A program made the translations under genes and the position numbers. Shown in pieces: positions 54,735-63,548 of a stretch of 64,000 nt of DNA. The notes under the pieces were generated by a model, which was not told the DNA's origin, did no database searches, and worked only from the letters and a program-made list of their open reading frames with translations. Source of the stretch: Bacillota bacterium (GTDB lineage Bacteria; Bacillota; Clostridia; Oscillospirales; Oscillospiraceae); contig JAETQY010000015.1 of the NCBI GenBank assembly GCA_021770445.1, positions 1 through 64,000 of the forward strand. Reading direction: 5' to 3'. Every line of letters starts with the position of its first letter. Within the stretch, counting starts at the first letter, position 1.

Positions 54735-55298
54735 TTAGCAGGGCAGACCCCCCCGTAATAAAAGGTCCGTTTCCTGGTTGTTGGGAAGCACTCCCTCTAC
54801 CACATATTTCGCGTACATTACAGTGCTGGTAAGCACGTGCAGCCACAACAGGTCCTGGTTGATTTGGCGCAGGCGGGGGAAGGTGTGCATAAACAGGCGG
54901 ACCATGTCAGTAAAGGCGGAGAAGTAGCTGATATCGCGGATTTTGTCGTATCTTGGGAAGGCGGCGCTGTCTCGGAAGCGATGGTAAAAAATCGTTTCAT
55001 CTGGGTGGCCCACCCAAAAGCGGAAGTAGGGCAGCCACAAGCGCCTCACCGCGTCCGTGGGATCTGTGAGCATGGCCTGCGGGTCAAGCTGTAGGTGCTC
55101 GAAAATCGCCGCGGCCTGCCGGTCCACATGGGTAAAGCACGCGATCATAAGATCGTCTTTACCGTCAAAATAGCGGTAGAGAGCCCCTGGGGAGAGTCCT
55201 GCCAATTCGCTGATATTCTGGATGCGTGTTCCCTCCAGGCCATACTGTCGTACAGCCTTCATTGTGGCGGAGAGAATCCTTGTTTTGGTATCATCCAA
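54735..55298 (-). CDS. TetR/AcrR family transcriptional regulator
   Basis: 187 aa from TTG at 55298, which has GGGAGG 8 nt upstream; an ATG at 55337 has no ribosome site and lies close to a predicted -10. The HTH is canonical (NISELAGLSPGALYRYFDGK). The ligand domain is helical (FRFWVGHPDETIFYHRF) and of the length usual for the family. Divergent from the FHA/kinase cluster, so it may control it, or an unknown efflux gene. An imperfect palindrome (CCATTTTGAATATTATGG, 55353-55370) lies in its promoter region. Confidence 0.8.
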   Translation of the reverse strand: MDDTKTRILSATMKAVRQYGLEGTRIQNISELAGLSPGALYRYFDGKDDLMIACFTHVDRQAAAIFEHLQLDPQAMLTDPTDAVRRLWLPYFRFWVGHPDETIFYHRFRDSAAFPRYDKIRDISYFSAFTDMVRLFMHTFPRLRQINQDLLWLHVLTSTVMYAKYVVEGVLPNNQETDLLLRGGLPC

Positions 55299-55416
55299 AG
55301 CGACCACCTCCCAAAGCCTGATATGAGGCTCTGACATACTAAGTAATATACACCATTTTGAATATTATGGCAATGCTTTTTTCGAGGACATTCGGAGTTT
55401 TGCCACCCAGTGCGGA

Positions 55417-55475
55417 CGCTCTGTCCTCTGCGTCGGAATCGATTTGGACAGAGCGGACTGCTGCCGTGCTAAAAT
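55417..55475 (+). promoter_or_regulatory. Inverted repeat and extended -10 upstream of the FHA cluster
   Basis: A perfect 10-bp inverted repeat (CGCTCTGTCC / GGACAGAGCG, 19-nt loop) spans 55417-55455. TGCTAAAAT, an extended -10, follows at 55467-55475, about 50 bp before the ATG. The repeat could be an operator or a leader hairpin. Confidence 0.45.
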
Positions 55476-55527
55476 ACGACACAATACAGGCATATCCATT
55501 GAAAATAACCATTTAGGAGGGAATTTT

Positions 55528-56130
55528 ATGGAGATTAAGACCACTATGGCCACCTGCCCCAATGGCCACCACTACGACGGGGCTAAACATGCCAGCTGCC
55601 CCTTCTGCGGCGCCGTCCCCGGCACGGAGAACCTTGGGGGCGGCTTCAGTGCCACCGAGCCACTGACCGGCGGCGGGTATTCCCCCAACTTCGGCTCCAC
55701 TGCGCCCCCGGTGGGAGGGGTCAATCCCTTCAGCGTGGAGACCATGATCGGCGGCGACCAGGGGAGCCCCGGTCAGGCCGAGCCCGTGGTGGGCTGGTTG
55801 GTGTGTGTGGAGGGGCCGGTACGGGGGAGTGACTACCGTGTCCACGCCGGCTACAACTACATCGGCCGGGAGTCGGGGGACATCCAGATCCGGGGGGACC
55901 AGCAGATCTCCCGTCAAAACCACGCCATGATTGCCTTCGATAGCAGCGAGCTGACCTACTTCGTTGGCCCTGCCGCCGGCCGCAACCTGATTAAGGTCAA
56001 CGGCAAGACGGTGCTCAACGCAGTAGAGATCAACAGCTACGATATCATCTCCATTGGCACCACCAAGCTGATTTTTGTGGCCCTATGCGGTGAGCGGTTC
56101 AACTGGCAGCAGGAGGGCGGCAATGGCTGA
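55528..56130 (+). CDS. Zinc-ribbon FHA domain protein
   Basis: 200 aa; ATG with TAGGAGGG upstream. An N-terminal zinc ribbon (CPNGHHYDG then CPFCG) is followed by a Gly/Pro-rich linker and a C-terminal FHA domain (NYIGRESGDIQIRG, ISRQNHAMI, KVNGKTV), a phospho-threonine reader. It is the first gene of a unit with two phosphatases and two Ser/Thr kinases, so it probably is a kinase substrate or adaptor. The zinc-ribbon style recurs in both kinases. Confidence 0.88.
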   Translation: MEIKTTMATCPNGHHYDGAKHASCPFCGAVPGTENLGGGFSATEPLTGGGYSPNFGSTAPPVGGVNPFSVETMIGGDQGSPGQAEPVVGWLVCVEGPVRGSDYRVHAGYNYIGRESGDIQIRGDQQISRQNHAMIAFDSSELTYFVGPAAGRNLIKVNGKTVLNAVEINSYDIISIGTTKLIFVALCGERFNWQQEGGNG

Positions 56131-56956
56131 GCCAGGGAAGGGCATCACCGGGATGTGGGCCAGGCTGTTCCGGCGGGAGCCCGAGCCCGCCGCCAACAGC
56201 GGATGGATTGCCATTGAGAAGCTCCATGAGCAGGGCCAACGTAAGAGCCAGCAGGACAGCTTCTTCGTCTCCCCCGAGGAGGACGCCTTCCCCCGGGAGC
56301 GGATTGAGCAGGGCCCCGGTGTGCTGGCCGTGGTGGGGGACGGTATGGGCGGCCTGAGCAACGGCGACCAGGTGAGCCAGACGGCGGTGACCGCCATTGC
56401 CAACAGCTTCGCCACCCTCCAGGGCCCGCCGGAGGAGGTGCTGCTCACCCTTCTGACCCGGGCCAATCTGGCCGTCAACGACATGCTGGGCCCCGACGGG
56501 CTGTACAGCGGCGGCTCCACCCTGGTGATGGCGCTGCTCCGGGAGGGACGGTTCCACTGTCTGTCGGTGGGGGACAGCCGCATCTGCCTGTGCCGGGACG
56601 GCGCCCTGTTTCAGCTCAACCGGGAGCATGTCTTTCGGGATGAGCTGTATCTCCGGGCGGTAAACGGCGAGACCTCTGTGGCGGAGGCCATGAGCCACCC
56701 CCAGGGCGCCGGTCTGACCAGCTTTCTGGGCATGGGACAGCTGAAATACGCCGACCTGCCCGCCCAGTCCCTCCTGATCCGCCCCGGTGACGTGTTTATC
56801 CTCATGAGCGACGGGGTATACAACGCCCTCCCCGAGGAGGAGCTGACCGGGCTCCTGGCCCGGGGGCCGGGGGCGGCGGAGGCCATCCGGGCGGCCATAC
56901 AGGAAAAAGACTACTCCAATCAGGACAACTATACCGCCGTGATCCTGCGCTGCTGA
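56123..56956 (+). CDS. PP2C-type Ser/Thr phosphatase (first)
   Basis: 277 aa, ATG overlapping the FHA gene by 8 bases. Metal-site motifs are complete: RKSQQDS, VVGDGMGG near residue 73, SVGDSRICL, LMSDGVYNAL and DNYTAVIL. A basic N-terminal extension (MWARLFRREPEP) is unusual. It would remove phosphates placed by the kinases downstream. Confidence 0.9.
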   Translation: MAEPGKGITGMWARLFRREPEPAANSGWIAIEKLHEQGQRKSQQDSFFVSPEEDAFPRERIEQGPGVLAVVGDGMGGLSNGDQVSQTAVTAIANSFATLQGPPEEVLLTLLTRANLAVNDMLGPDGLYSGGSTLVMALLREGRFHCLSVGDSRICLCRDGALFQLNREHVFRDELYLRAVNGETSVAEAMSHPQGAGLTSFLGMGQLKYADLPAQSLLIRPGDVFILMSDGVYNALPEEELTGLLARGPGAAEAIRAAIQEKDYSNQDNYTAVILRC

Positions 56957-56991
56957 AGCGCCGGACGGCACAACGACCGGGAGGCGATACC

Positions 56992-57708
56992 ATGTTCCAG
57001 ATCGCAAGCTATTCAGAGACAGGGGGCCGTCCCCACAACGAGGACACCGTCCGCAGCGTCCTCCGGGGGGAGGACCGGCTGTGCCTGGTGGTGGCCGACG
57101 GGCTGGGGGGCCACGGCGGCGGAGAGGAGGCCTCGGCGGCCGCCGCGGAGGTGATCTGCCAGGGCTGGGGAGGAGAGGCGAACCCAGAGGAGCTGGAGCA
57201 CCTGATCCAGGAGGGGCACCGCAGGGTGCTCTCCCTCCAGACCCGCCAGTGTGCCATGAAAACCACCGTGACGGCGCTGGCCCTGGAGCCAGGGAGAGCG
57301 GTGATGGCCCACGTGGGGGACAGCCGCATCTACTACTTCCGGGACGGCGGGTTGACCTTTCAGACCAGGGACCACAGCGCCGCCCAGATCGGTGTGATGC
57401 TGGGGGAGATCACCCCCGACCAGATCCGCTTCCACGAGGACCGCAGCCGAGTGCTCCGGGCCCTGGGCCAGGACGGGGAGCTGAAGGTGGATATCCGCGA
57501 GGAAAGGCTGTCCCCTGGGAGGCACGCCTTCCTGCTGTGCAGCGACGGCTTCTGGGAGTATGTGCTGGAGCAGGAGATGGTGGACGACCTGGCCGCCGCC
57601 GCCAGCCCGGAGGAGTGGCTGGACAAGATGCGGGCTCGACTCATTGCCCGGGCCCCGGAGGACAACGACAACAACACTGCCGCCGCCGTATGGGCGGAGG
57701 AAGAATAA
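56992..57708 (+). CDS. PP2C-type Ser/Thr phosphatase (second)
   Basis: 238 aa, GGGAGG before the ATG. Standard Stp1-like motifs: GGRPHNED, VVADGLGGHGGGEE, HVGDSRIYYF, LLCSDGFWEYV and DNDNNTAAAVW. Closest to the classical bacterial PP2C phosphatases, while the preceding one is more diverged, so the two may act on different phosphoproteins or in different places. Confidence 0.9.
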   Translation: MFQIASYSETGGRPHNEDTVRSVLRGEDRLCLVVADGLGGHGGGEEASAAAAEVICQGWGGEANPEELEHLIQEGHRRVLSLQTRQCAMKTTVTALALEPGRAVMAHVGDSRIYYFRDGGLTFQTRDHSAAQIGVMLGEITPDQIRFHEDRSRVLRALGQDGELKVDIREERLSPGRHAFLLCSDGFWEYVLEQEMVDDLAAAASPEEWLDKMRARLIARAPEDNDNNTAAAVWAEEE

Positions 57709-57723
57709 AGTGGAGGAATTTTC

Positions 57724-59097
57724 ATGAAAAAACGGATGATTGCCCTGGCGGCGGCCGCACTGCTGCTGGTGGGACTGATGCCAGCCGCCTCAGCGGACTT
57801 TGACGTGAGCACCCGGGAGAGCGTGGTGGTAGTGGCCACCTATCTGGATACGCAGAACTATGGAGAGGCCGGCTTTGGCTGGGGGACCGGATTCTTTGTG
57901 GGGAAACAGGGAGAGGACCCCTCCTACCTGGTGACCAATTACCATGTCATCGAGGATTATGTGGAGTTTGGCAGCGGAGAGCTGATCGAAGTGGCCCTGA
58001 GCGATACGGTCACGGACACCGCACGCTGCAAGGTCAGGGCGTATTACGACTCCAACACCTACGACGAGGCCTATATCGTGGAGTATAACGCATCCATGGA
58101 CGTGGCCATCCTGCGGCTGGATAATCCCACCTCCCAGCGCAAGCCTATCGCCCTGTGCAGCCCCACCGACTCCATGGTGGGCTCCACCGTCTACGCCGTG
58201 GGCTACCCCGGGCTTTCAGAAAACATGTTTGCAGAATCCACCTCCAAATGGGGACTGTCCGATATGACCGTCACCAGCGGGTCGGTGAGCCGGCTGCTGA
58301 CCACCTCGGGCACCGGCCAGCGGAACATCCAGATCGACTGCGATATCAAGCACGGCAACTCGGGCGGCCCCCTGGTCAACGCCGACGGCGCGGCCATCGG
58401 TATCACCACCTGGAGTGTGACCAACTCCGGGAACCAGGAGTCGGTGAACTACGCGGTGAACATCGACGAGGCTATCACGCTGCTCAACCGCAACGGCGTG
58501 GCCTATGAGACCGCAGGAGCGGCCGCCCAGCCCTCGGAGGACCCAGGGGCCACCCCGCCGGATAAGAGCGAGGCGCCGACCACTACGCCTGAGCCGGCCA
58601 CCCCTCCTGCCGCAGAGCCTGAGGCCAAAAGCAACACCCTTCTGATCGCGGGCGGCGCGGCGGCGGTGGTTGTAGTGCTTGCGGCGGTGGTGCTCCTCGG
58701 CAAAAAGAAAAAGTCTGCTCCTATCTCTCAGCCCATCAGCCCCACCGGGCCCGCCGTCCCCGCCATAGGGGTGTCCGGAGGTCTGCGCCTCCAGTGCCTG
58801 AGCGGAAACTTCGCCGGCCGGCGTTTCCCCATTGAGAAGCAGGTGCGCATCGGCCGGGACCCGGCCCGGAACGACCTGGTCTACCCGGCCAACGCCCCCG
58901 GCGTCAGCGGCGTCCACTGTGTGGTGAAGGTGGAGGGAGGCCAGCTCTGGTTGACCGACCTGGGCTCTAGCCACGGCACCTACCTCAACGGCAGGAAGCT
59001 GACGGCCAACCAGGCCTCGCCCCTGAACCCGGGGGACCGCTTCTACCTGGGCTCGGAGAACGAGATGTTCCAGATCACTGTCAAGGGAGGGGCCTAA
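57724..59097 (+). CDS. Exported trypsin-like serine protease with TM helix and cytosolic FHA domain
   Basis: 457 aa. Signal peptide (to SADFD near residue 26). A trypsin/HtrA-like domain follows with His in LVTNYHVIE near 80, Asp in ASMDVAILRL near 124 and Ser in HGNSGGPLVN near 217. A Pro/Glu-rich linker, one membrane helix (LIAGGAAAVVVVLAAVVLLG, near 305) and a Lys-rich stop-transfer lead to a C-terminal FHA domain (VRIGRDPARNDLVY, SGVHC, SSHGTYLNG). The topology joins an outside protease to an inside phospho-threonine reader. Confidence 0.9.
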   Translation: MKKRMIALAAAALLLVGLMPAASADFDVSTRESVVVVATYLDTQNYGEAGFGWGTGFFVGKQGEDPSYLVTNYHVIEDYVEFGSGELIEVALSDTVTDTARCKVRAYYDSNTYDEAYIVEYNASMDVAILRLDNPTSQRKPIALCSPTDSMVGSTVYAVGYPGLSENMFAESTSKWGLSDMTVTSGSVSRLLTTSGTGQRNIQIDCDIKHGNSGGPLVNADGAAIGITTWSVTNSGNQESVNYAVNIDEAITLLNRNGVAYETAGAAAQPSEDPGATPPDKSEAPTTTPEPATPPAAEPEAKSNTLLIAGGAAAVVVVLAAVVLLGKKKKSAPISQPISPTGPAVPAIGVSGGLRLQCLSGNFAGRRFPIEKQVRIGRDPARNDLVYPANAPGVSGVHCVVKVEGGQLWLTDLGSSHGTYLNGRKLTANQASPLNPGDRFYLGSENEMFQITVKGGA

Positions 59098-59098
59098 T

Positions 59099-60097
59099 AT
59101 GGAGCTCTGTCCCCACTGCATGAGGCCCGCGGAGGAGGGCAGTCTCTGTCCCCACTGCGGCAAGAGCCTTCGAGACGGCAACCCGGAGCACCTCCTCCCG
59201 GTGGGGACGGTGCTCAGGGGGAACCAGAACCGCTACCGCCTGGGGGCCCACCTGGGCCAGGGGGGCTTCGGTGTCACCTACATCGCCCTGGAGGAGGAGA
59301 CCGGCCGCCGGGCGGCGGTGAAGGAGTACTTTCCCACCCGCTGCTCCCGCCGGGCCCCGGACGGACAGGTGGAGGCCCTCCCCGGCCAGGAGGGGGTCTA
59401 TGAGGGCGGGCGCTACCACTTTGTGGAGGAGGCCCGGATGCTGGCATCCCTGGAGGGGATGCCGGCGGTGGTCCAGGGCATCGACTACATCGAGACCAAC
59501 AACACCGCCTATCTGGTGATGGAGTATCTGGACGGCACCCCCCTGTACCGCATCGTCAACGAGAGGGGCCGCATCCCCGCCGGGGAGCTGCTGCCCCGCC
59601 TGCGGCCCCTGATGGAGGACATCGGCAAGCTCCACGCCGCGGGGGTCATCCACCGGGACATCAGCCCGGACAACGTGATGTGGATGAAGACGGGCAATCT
59701 GAAGCTGCTGGACTTCGGCTGCGCCCGGTCCATGGAGGACGGCAAGTCCATGACGGTGCTGCTCAAGCATGGCTTCGCCCCGGTGGAGCAGTACCAGACC
59801 CACGGCCAGGGGCCCTGGACCGACGTGTACGCCCTGGCGGCCACGGTGTACCACAGCCTCACCGGGGTGGTTCCCCCCACCTCCACGGAGCGGCTGCTGG
59901 ACGACGCCCTCCAGCGGCCCACCGCCCTGGGGGCGGAGCTAAGTCCCGCCCAGGAGGAGGCCCTGCTGTGGGCCTTGAAGGTACCGCCTAAGGAGCGCCC
60001 CGCTGACATGGGGGCCTTCTGCGCCCGGCTCTTCCCTGAGTCGGCGGCGCCCCTCACCCTCTGGGAGAGGGTGAAGCGGCTGTTCCGGAGGTTGTGA
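59099..60097 (+). CDS. Ser/Thr protein kinase with N-terminal zinc ribbon
   Basis: 332 aa. Zinc ribbon CPHCMRP...CPHCGKS, then a kinase domain: Gly loop GQGGFGVTY, ATP-Lys in AAVKEYFP, catalytic loop VIHRDISPDNV (near residue 185) and LLDFGCA. In the catalytic loop the usual Lys after HRD is a Ser (HRDIS). After the domain a short basic amphipathic tail (LWERVKRLFRRL) may touch the membrane. No transmembrane helix. Probably phosphorylates the FHA proteins. Confidence 0.9.
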   Translation: MELCPHCMRPAEEGSLCPHCGKSLRDGNPEHLLPVGTVLRGNQNRYRLGAHLGQGGFGVTYIALEEETGRRAAVKEYFPTRCSRRAPDGQVEALPGQEGVYEGGRYHFVEEARMLASLEGMPAVVQGIDYIETNNTAYLVMEYLDGTPLYRIVNERGRIPAGELLPRLRPLMEDIGKLHAAGVIHRDISPDNVMWMKTGNLKLLDFGCARSMEDGKSMTVLLKHGFAPVEQYQTHGQGPWTDVYALAATVYHSLTGVVPPTSTERLLDDALQRPTALGAELSPAQEEALLWALKVPPKERPADMGAFCARLFPESAAPLTLWERVKRLFRRL

Positions 60098-60120
60098 ATG
60101 AAGTGAGCATGATGTATAAT
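60092..60120 (+). promoter_or_regulatory. Internal promoter for the second kinase
   Basis: TTGTGA, 17-bp spacer, perfect TATAAT. It overlaps the stop codon of the first kinase gene and sits ~40 bp before the GTG start. Confidence 0.6.
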
Positions 60121-60158
60121 AGTCCGTATCAGTATGGGCCAGAGAGGAGGTGAGGCGC

Positions 60159-63100
60159 GTGGACCGGCATTTCTGTCCCTACTGCATGTCCCCGGTGGAG
60201 CCGGACGCGCCCTGTCCGGTCTGCGGCCTCACCGAGGGCAGCTATACCCCCTCCCACCACCACCTGCCCCCGGGCACCGTCCTCCGGGACCGCTATCTGG
60301 TGGGCCGGGCCCTGGGAGAGGGGGGCTTCGGCATTACCTACATCGGCTGCGACCTGCGGCTGGAGCTGAAGGTGGCCATTAAGGAGTATTTCCCCACCGA
60401 CCGGGCCAGCCGGATGAGCTCCCTGTCTCTGGACGTGACCAGCTACGCCGGGGCGGCGGGCAGCCGCTATGAGAGCGGCAAGGAGCGCTTCCTCCAGGAG
60501 GCCCGGACCATGGCCCGGATGGAGAAGCTGTCCACCATCGTCAGCGTCCGGGACTTCTTCGAGGTGAACAACACCGCCTACATCGTCATGGAGTATGTGG
60601 ACGGCACTACCTTTAAGGAGCTGGTGGAGCAGAGAGGGGGCCGCATCTCCGCCGGAGAGCTGCTCCACACCATCGAGCCCCTCTTCTCCGCCCTGAGCGC
60701 CATGCACGCCCTGGGCCTCATCCACCGGGACATCAGCCCGGAGAACCTGATGCTGGAGAAGGGGGAGGTCCGCCTGCTGGACTTCGGCTGCGCCCGGGAG
60801 ACCGCCGGCGGCGAGGCCACCCTGACCATCGCCCTGAAGCACGGCTACGCCCCGGTGGAGCAGTACCAGAGCAAGGGCCAGGGCCCCTGGACCGACGTAT
60901 ACGCCCTGTCCTGCACCATCTACTACTGCCTCACCGGCCGCAAGCCGCCCCAGGCCATGGACCGGCTGGTGGAGGACGAGCTGATCCCGCCCCGGAAGCT
61001 GGGGGCGGAGCTGACCGAAAAGCAGGAGCAGGCCCTTCTGCGGGGGATGGCCCCCACCCCCCGGCGGCGCTTCCAGTCGGTCCAGGAGCTGCACACCGCC
61101 CTCTATGAGGGTGTGGTGAGCTTCCAGGAGCCCGAGATGGAACCTGCGGCGCCCCCTGTTCCGCCCACCCCGGAGCCGGAGAGAGAGGCGGACACAGCAC
61201 TAGAGCCCGAGACCGCCTTGGAGGCGGCCCCCGGCCCCCTGGGCAGGTGGAGCAAAAAGCAGATGGGGATTTTCGCCGGCTGCGCGGCGGCTTTTCTCCT
61301 GGTGGTGGGGCTGCTGGTCTGGCGGCCCTGGCTGAAGCCAGAGGGGCCGGGCGGCACGCCCCAGAACCCCGGAGGGCAGATGTCGGTGTCCGTCTTCCAG
61401 GATGCGGCGGCCCTCACCGAGGGCGACGAGGCCGGCCTGCGGGCCCTTCTGGCCGACGAGACTGTGGCCGCCGTCACTTTGTCGGGCTGTAACATCATCG
61501 TGACCCAGCCGCTGGAGCTCGGCAAGCCCCTCCGGGTGGAGGAAGGCGCCCGGCTGGATACGGTCCAGTATGTCACCGTGGGAGCGGGAGGCTCCCTCCG
61601 GGTGGAGGGTGAGGCGAATATTAACGGTTTACTGCGGACCGAGGGCGGCGGGACCGTCTCAGTGGCCCCCCAGGGGACGCTGAACGGGATCAACCTGCTG
61701 TGGACGGAACAGGAGGCCGACCTCTCCGTGGAGGAGGGCGGGACCGTCCTGCTCCACAGCAGCCAGCCCATGGACGGCAATCACCGCCTGGTCCTGCCCG
61801 AGGAGGAGGCCTTCTCCCGGGCCGTCCATGTAAGCTCCGCTAAGCAGTTTATGGCCGCGCTGGATGAGAACAGCCGACCGGTGGTCATCGACAGCGATAT
61901 CACCCTGGAGATCGGGGACGGCTTCGCCCAGTCCTGTGCCGTCCTGGTCCCCCAGGGGGTCACTGTTACCCTGAGCGAGGGGACCGCCTGGTGCGTCAGC
62001 GGCTCCAAGCTGGTCAACCGGGGGACCATCCAGGGGGGCAATGTACAGGAGGGCCAGTGGGACACGCAAAGTCCCTCCTGGATCGTCAACTACGGCCTTA
62101 TCGACGCCGGCGGGCATTTTGACGACGTCGGCGGTATCATCAACCTGGGGGAGATACGCCTCCACCAGTGCCAGATCAAGCCCGGGATCAACGTCTGCAA
62201 CCTGGGTACCCTGGCCAGCTGCGGCGTGAAGGATTCCTCCGCCCAGCGCGGCCATGACCCCAACAACGATTTCTACCTGGACATCGCCTGCGAGAGCCTG
62301 TTCAACTACGGCACCCTCCTGGCGGAGGGGGACGGCCCCGGCGAGACGGAAAGGGGCCGTATCTACCTGGCCTGCGGCCTGCGGGCCTACAACGCCGGGG
62401 AAATTCGGGTAGGGGCCTACGGCGGGCTGGACAACGACACCCACCTGGAGAACAACGGCGGCGTCCTCCGGGTGACAGAGGACACCGGACGGCTGTACAA
62501 CGGCGGCACCATGGAGTATTCCGGGACCCCCGGCTCCCTGGTGATCCCGGAGGGCAGCGACAGCCGGAACAGCGGCCTGATCCTGGCCGGCCGGGAGGAT
62601 ATCGACGCCCTGCCCGAGCGGATGACCCTGGAGACCAACGGCCGGTGTATCCCCTTCGCCTGGGACGCCCTGGGGAATGTGAGAAGGGTGTCCAACGGAC
62701 CCCAGCTCCGGGAGGCCATGGCGGACGAGTCCTGCGGCGTCGTTGTGGTGGAGCGGGGGGCGGAGATCGTCCTGGAGTCGGAGCTCACCGTCACCAAGAC
62801 GCTGGCCCTGGAGGGGAACGGCCGCCTGACCCTCTCCAGCGGCGATCTGACCGTCGCCGGGCCGGAGGGCTTCCTGCTGGGCAATAACGTGGACCTGCGG
62901 GGCGGCGCCCTGCGGGTGGAGGACAACGGCGCGGCCTTTGTGCGGGGCCTGACAGACTGCGGAGGCCTCTATCTGTCCGGGGAGCGCAGCCTGCTGTCCA
63001 TCGACTGCCCGCCTGACCCCGACGCCCCGGTGGAGGTGGAGGGCGGCACCCTGCTGTCCACCCGCGGGCTGGAGTTCAACGGCTCCTCCATACGGATCAA

Positions 63101-63512
63101 CGGGAGCACCGCCCGATTCACCGGCGGCCTGTCCCTGCGGAACTGTAGGGTGGAGGTAGGCCCCGCGGGCTGGCTGTATGCCCGGAGCTGTTCTGTCCTG
63201 CTGGACGGCACTACCACCCTGGAGAGCCAGGGAGATGTGGAGCTGTTCGGCTGGGAGTGGCAGCCGGTGGAGCTGGCCGGGACGGTGGAAAACCGGGGCC
63301 GGCTCATTCTGCCTGGGCACACCGCCCTCAGCGGGACGCTGACCAACTATGAGTACCTGTCCATCCAGGACAGTGGAACGGTTCCCTTCCAGGTGAGCGG
63401 CACCCTGGACGACCGGGGCGTGATCGTGACCAGCGAGAGGTGGGACGCGGGCATCCGGCTCCTGGAGGGAGGCTCTGCCCCCGGTGTGCCGGAGGAACTG
63501 CTTGAACAATGA
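60159..63512 (+). CDS. Ser/Thr kinase with zinc ribbon, TM helix and large extracellular region
   Basis: 1117 aa; GTG at 60159 with GAGGAGG 8 nt upstream. Zinc ribbon CPYCMSP...CPVCGL, then kinase motifs GEGGFGITY, VAIKEYFP, LIHRDISPENLM (again Ser in place of Lys) and LLDFGCA. A Pro/Glu-rich linker, then one membrane helix (IFAGCAAAFLLVVGLLVW, near residue 370). About 720 residues lie outside the membrane: a repetitive beta-rich, Gly/Asn-rich region (VEEGARLDTV; VGAGGSLRVEGEANI; VEDNGAAFVRGL) that looks like a right-handed beta-solenoid. Suggested role: a surface sensor signalling inward. Confidence 0.85.
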   Translation: MDRHFCPYCMSPVEPDAPCPVCGLTEGSYTPSHHHLPPGTVLRDRYLVGRALGEGGFGITYIGCDLRLELKVAIKEYFPTDRASRMSSLSLDVTSYAGAAGSRYESGKERFLQEARTMARMEKLSTIVSVRDFFEVNNTAYIVMEYVDGTTFKELVEQRGGRISAGELLHTIEPLFSALSAMHALGLIHRDISPENLMLEKGEVRLLDFGCARETAGGEATLTIALKHGYAPVEQYQSKGQGPWTDVYALSCTIYYCLTGRKPPQAMDRLVEDELIPPRKLGAELTEKQEQALLRGMAPTPRRRFQSVQELHTALYEGVVSFQEPEMEPAAPPVPPTPEPEREADTALEPETALEAAPGPLGRWSKKQMGIFAGCAAAFLLVVGLLVWRPWLKPEGPGGTPQNPGGQMSVSVFQDAAALTEGDEAGLRALLADETVAAVTLSGCNIIVTQPLELGKPLRVEEGARLDTVQYVTVGAGGSLRVEGEANINGLLRTEGGGTVSVAPQGTLNGINLLWTEQEADLSVEEGGTVLLHSSQPMDGNHRLVLPEEEAFSRAVHVSSAKQFMAALDENSRPVVIDSDITLEIGDGFAQSCAVLVPQGVTVTLSEGTAWCVSGSKLVNRGTIQGGNVQEGQWDTQSPSWIVNYGLIDAGGHFDDVGGIINLGEIRLHQCQIKPGINVCNLGTLASCGVKDSSAQRGHDPNNDFYLDIACESLFNYGTLLAEGDGPGETERGRIYLACGLRAYNAGEIRVGAYGGLDNDTHLENNGGVLRVTEDTGRLYNGGTMEYSGTPGSLVIPEGSDSRNSGLILAGREDIDALPERMTLETNGRCIPFAWDALGNVRRVSNGPQLREAMADESCGVVVVERGAEIVLESELTVTKTLALEGNGRLTLSSGDLTVAGPEGFLLGNNVDLRGGALRVEDNGAAFVRGLTDCGGLYLSGERSLLSIDCPPDPDAPVEVEGGTLLSTRGLEFNGSSIRINGSTARFTGGLSLRNCRVEVGPAGWLYARSCSVLLDGTTTLESQGDVELFGWEWQPVELAGTVENRGRLILPGHTALSGTLTNYEYLSIQDSGTVPFQVSGTLDDRGVIVTSERWDAGIRLLEGGSAPGVPEELLEQ

Positions 63513-63515
63513 CCA

Positions 63516-63548
63516 AAGGACCCCGCGCCCTCAGGGCGCGGGGTCCTT
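63516..63548. terminator. Bidirectional terminator between convergent genes
   Basis: AAGGACCCCGCGCCC / GGGCGCGGGGTCCTT stem with a 3-nt loop. The loop carries the stop codon of the minus-strand gene. Both flanks are T-containing. Confidence 0.8.

Noticed and set aside
61659..63509. 616-codon frame antisense to the second Ser/Thr kinase
   Set aside because: Shadow of GC-rich codon bias; the sense frame has a ribosome site and continuous protein architecture.
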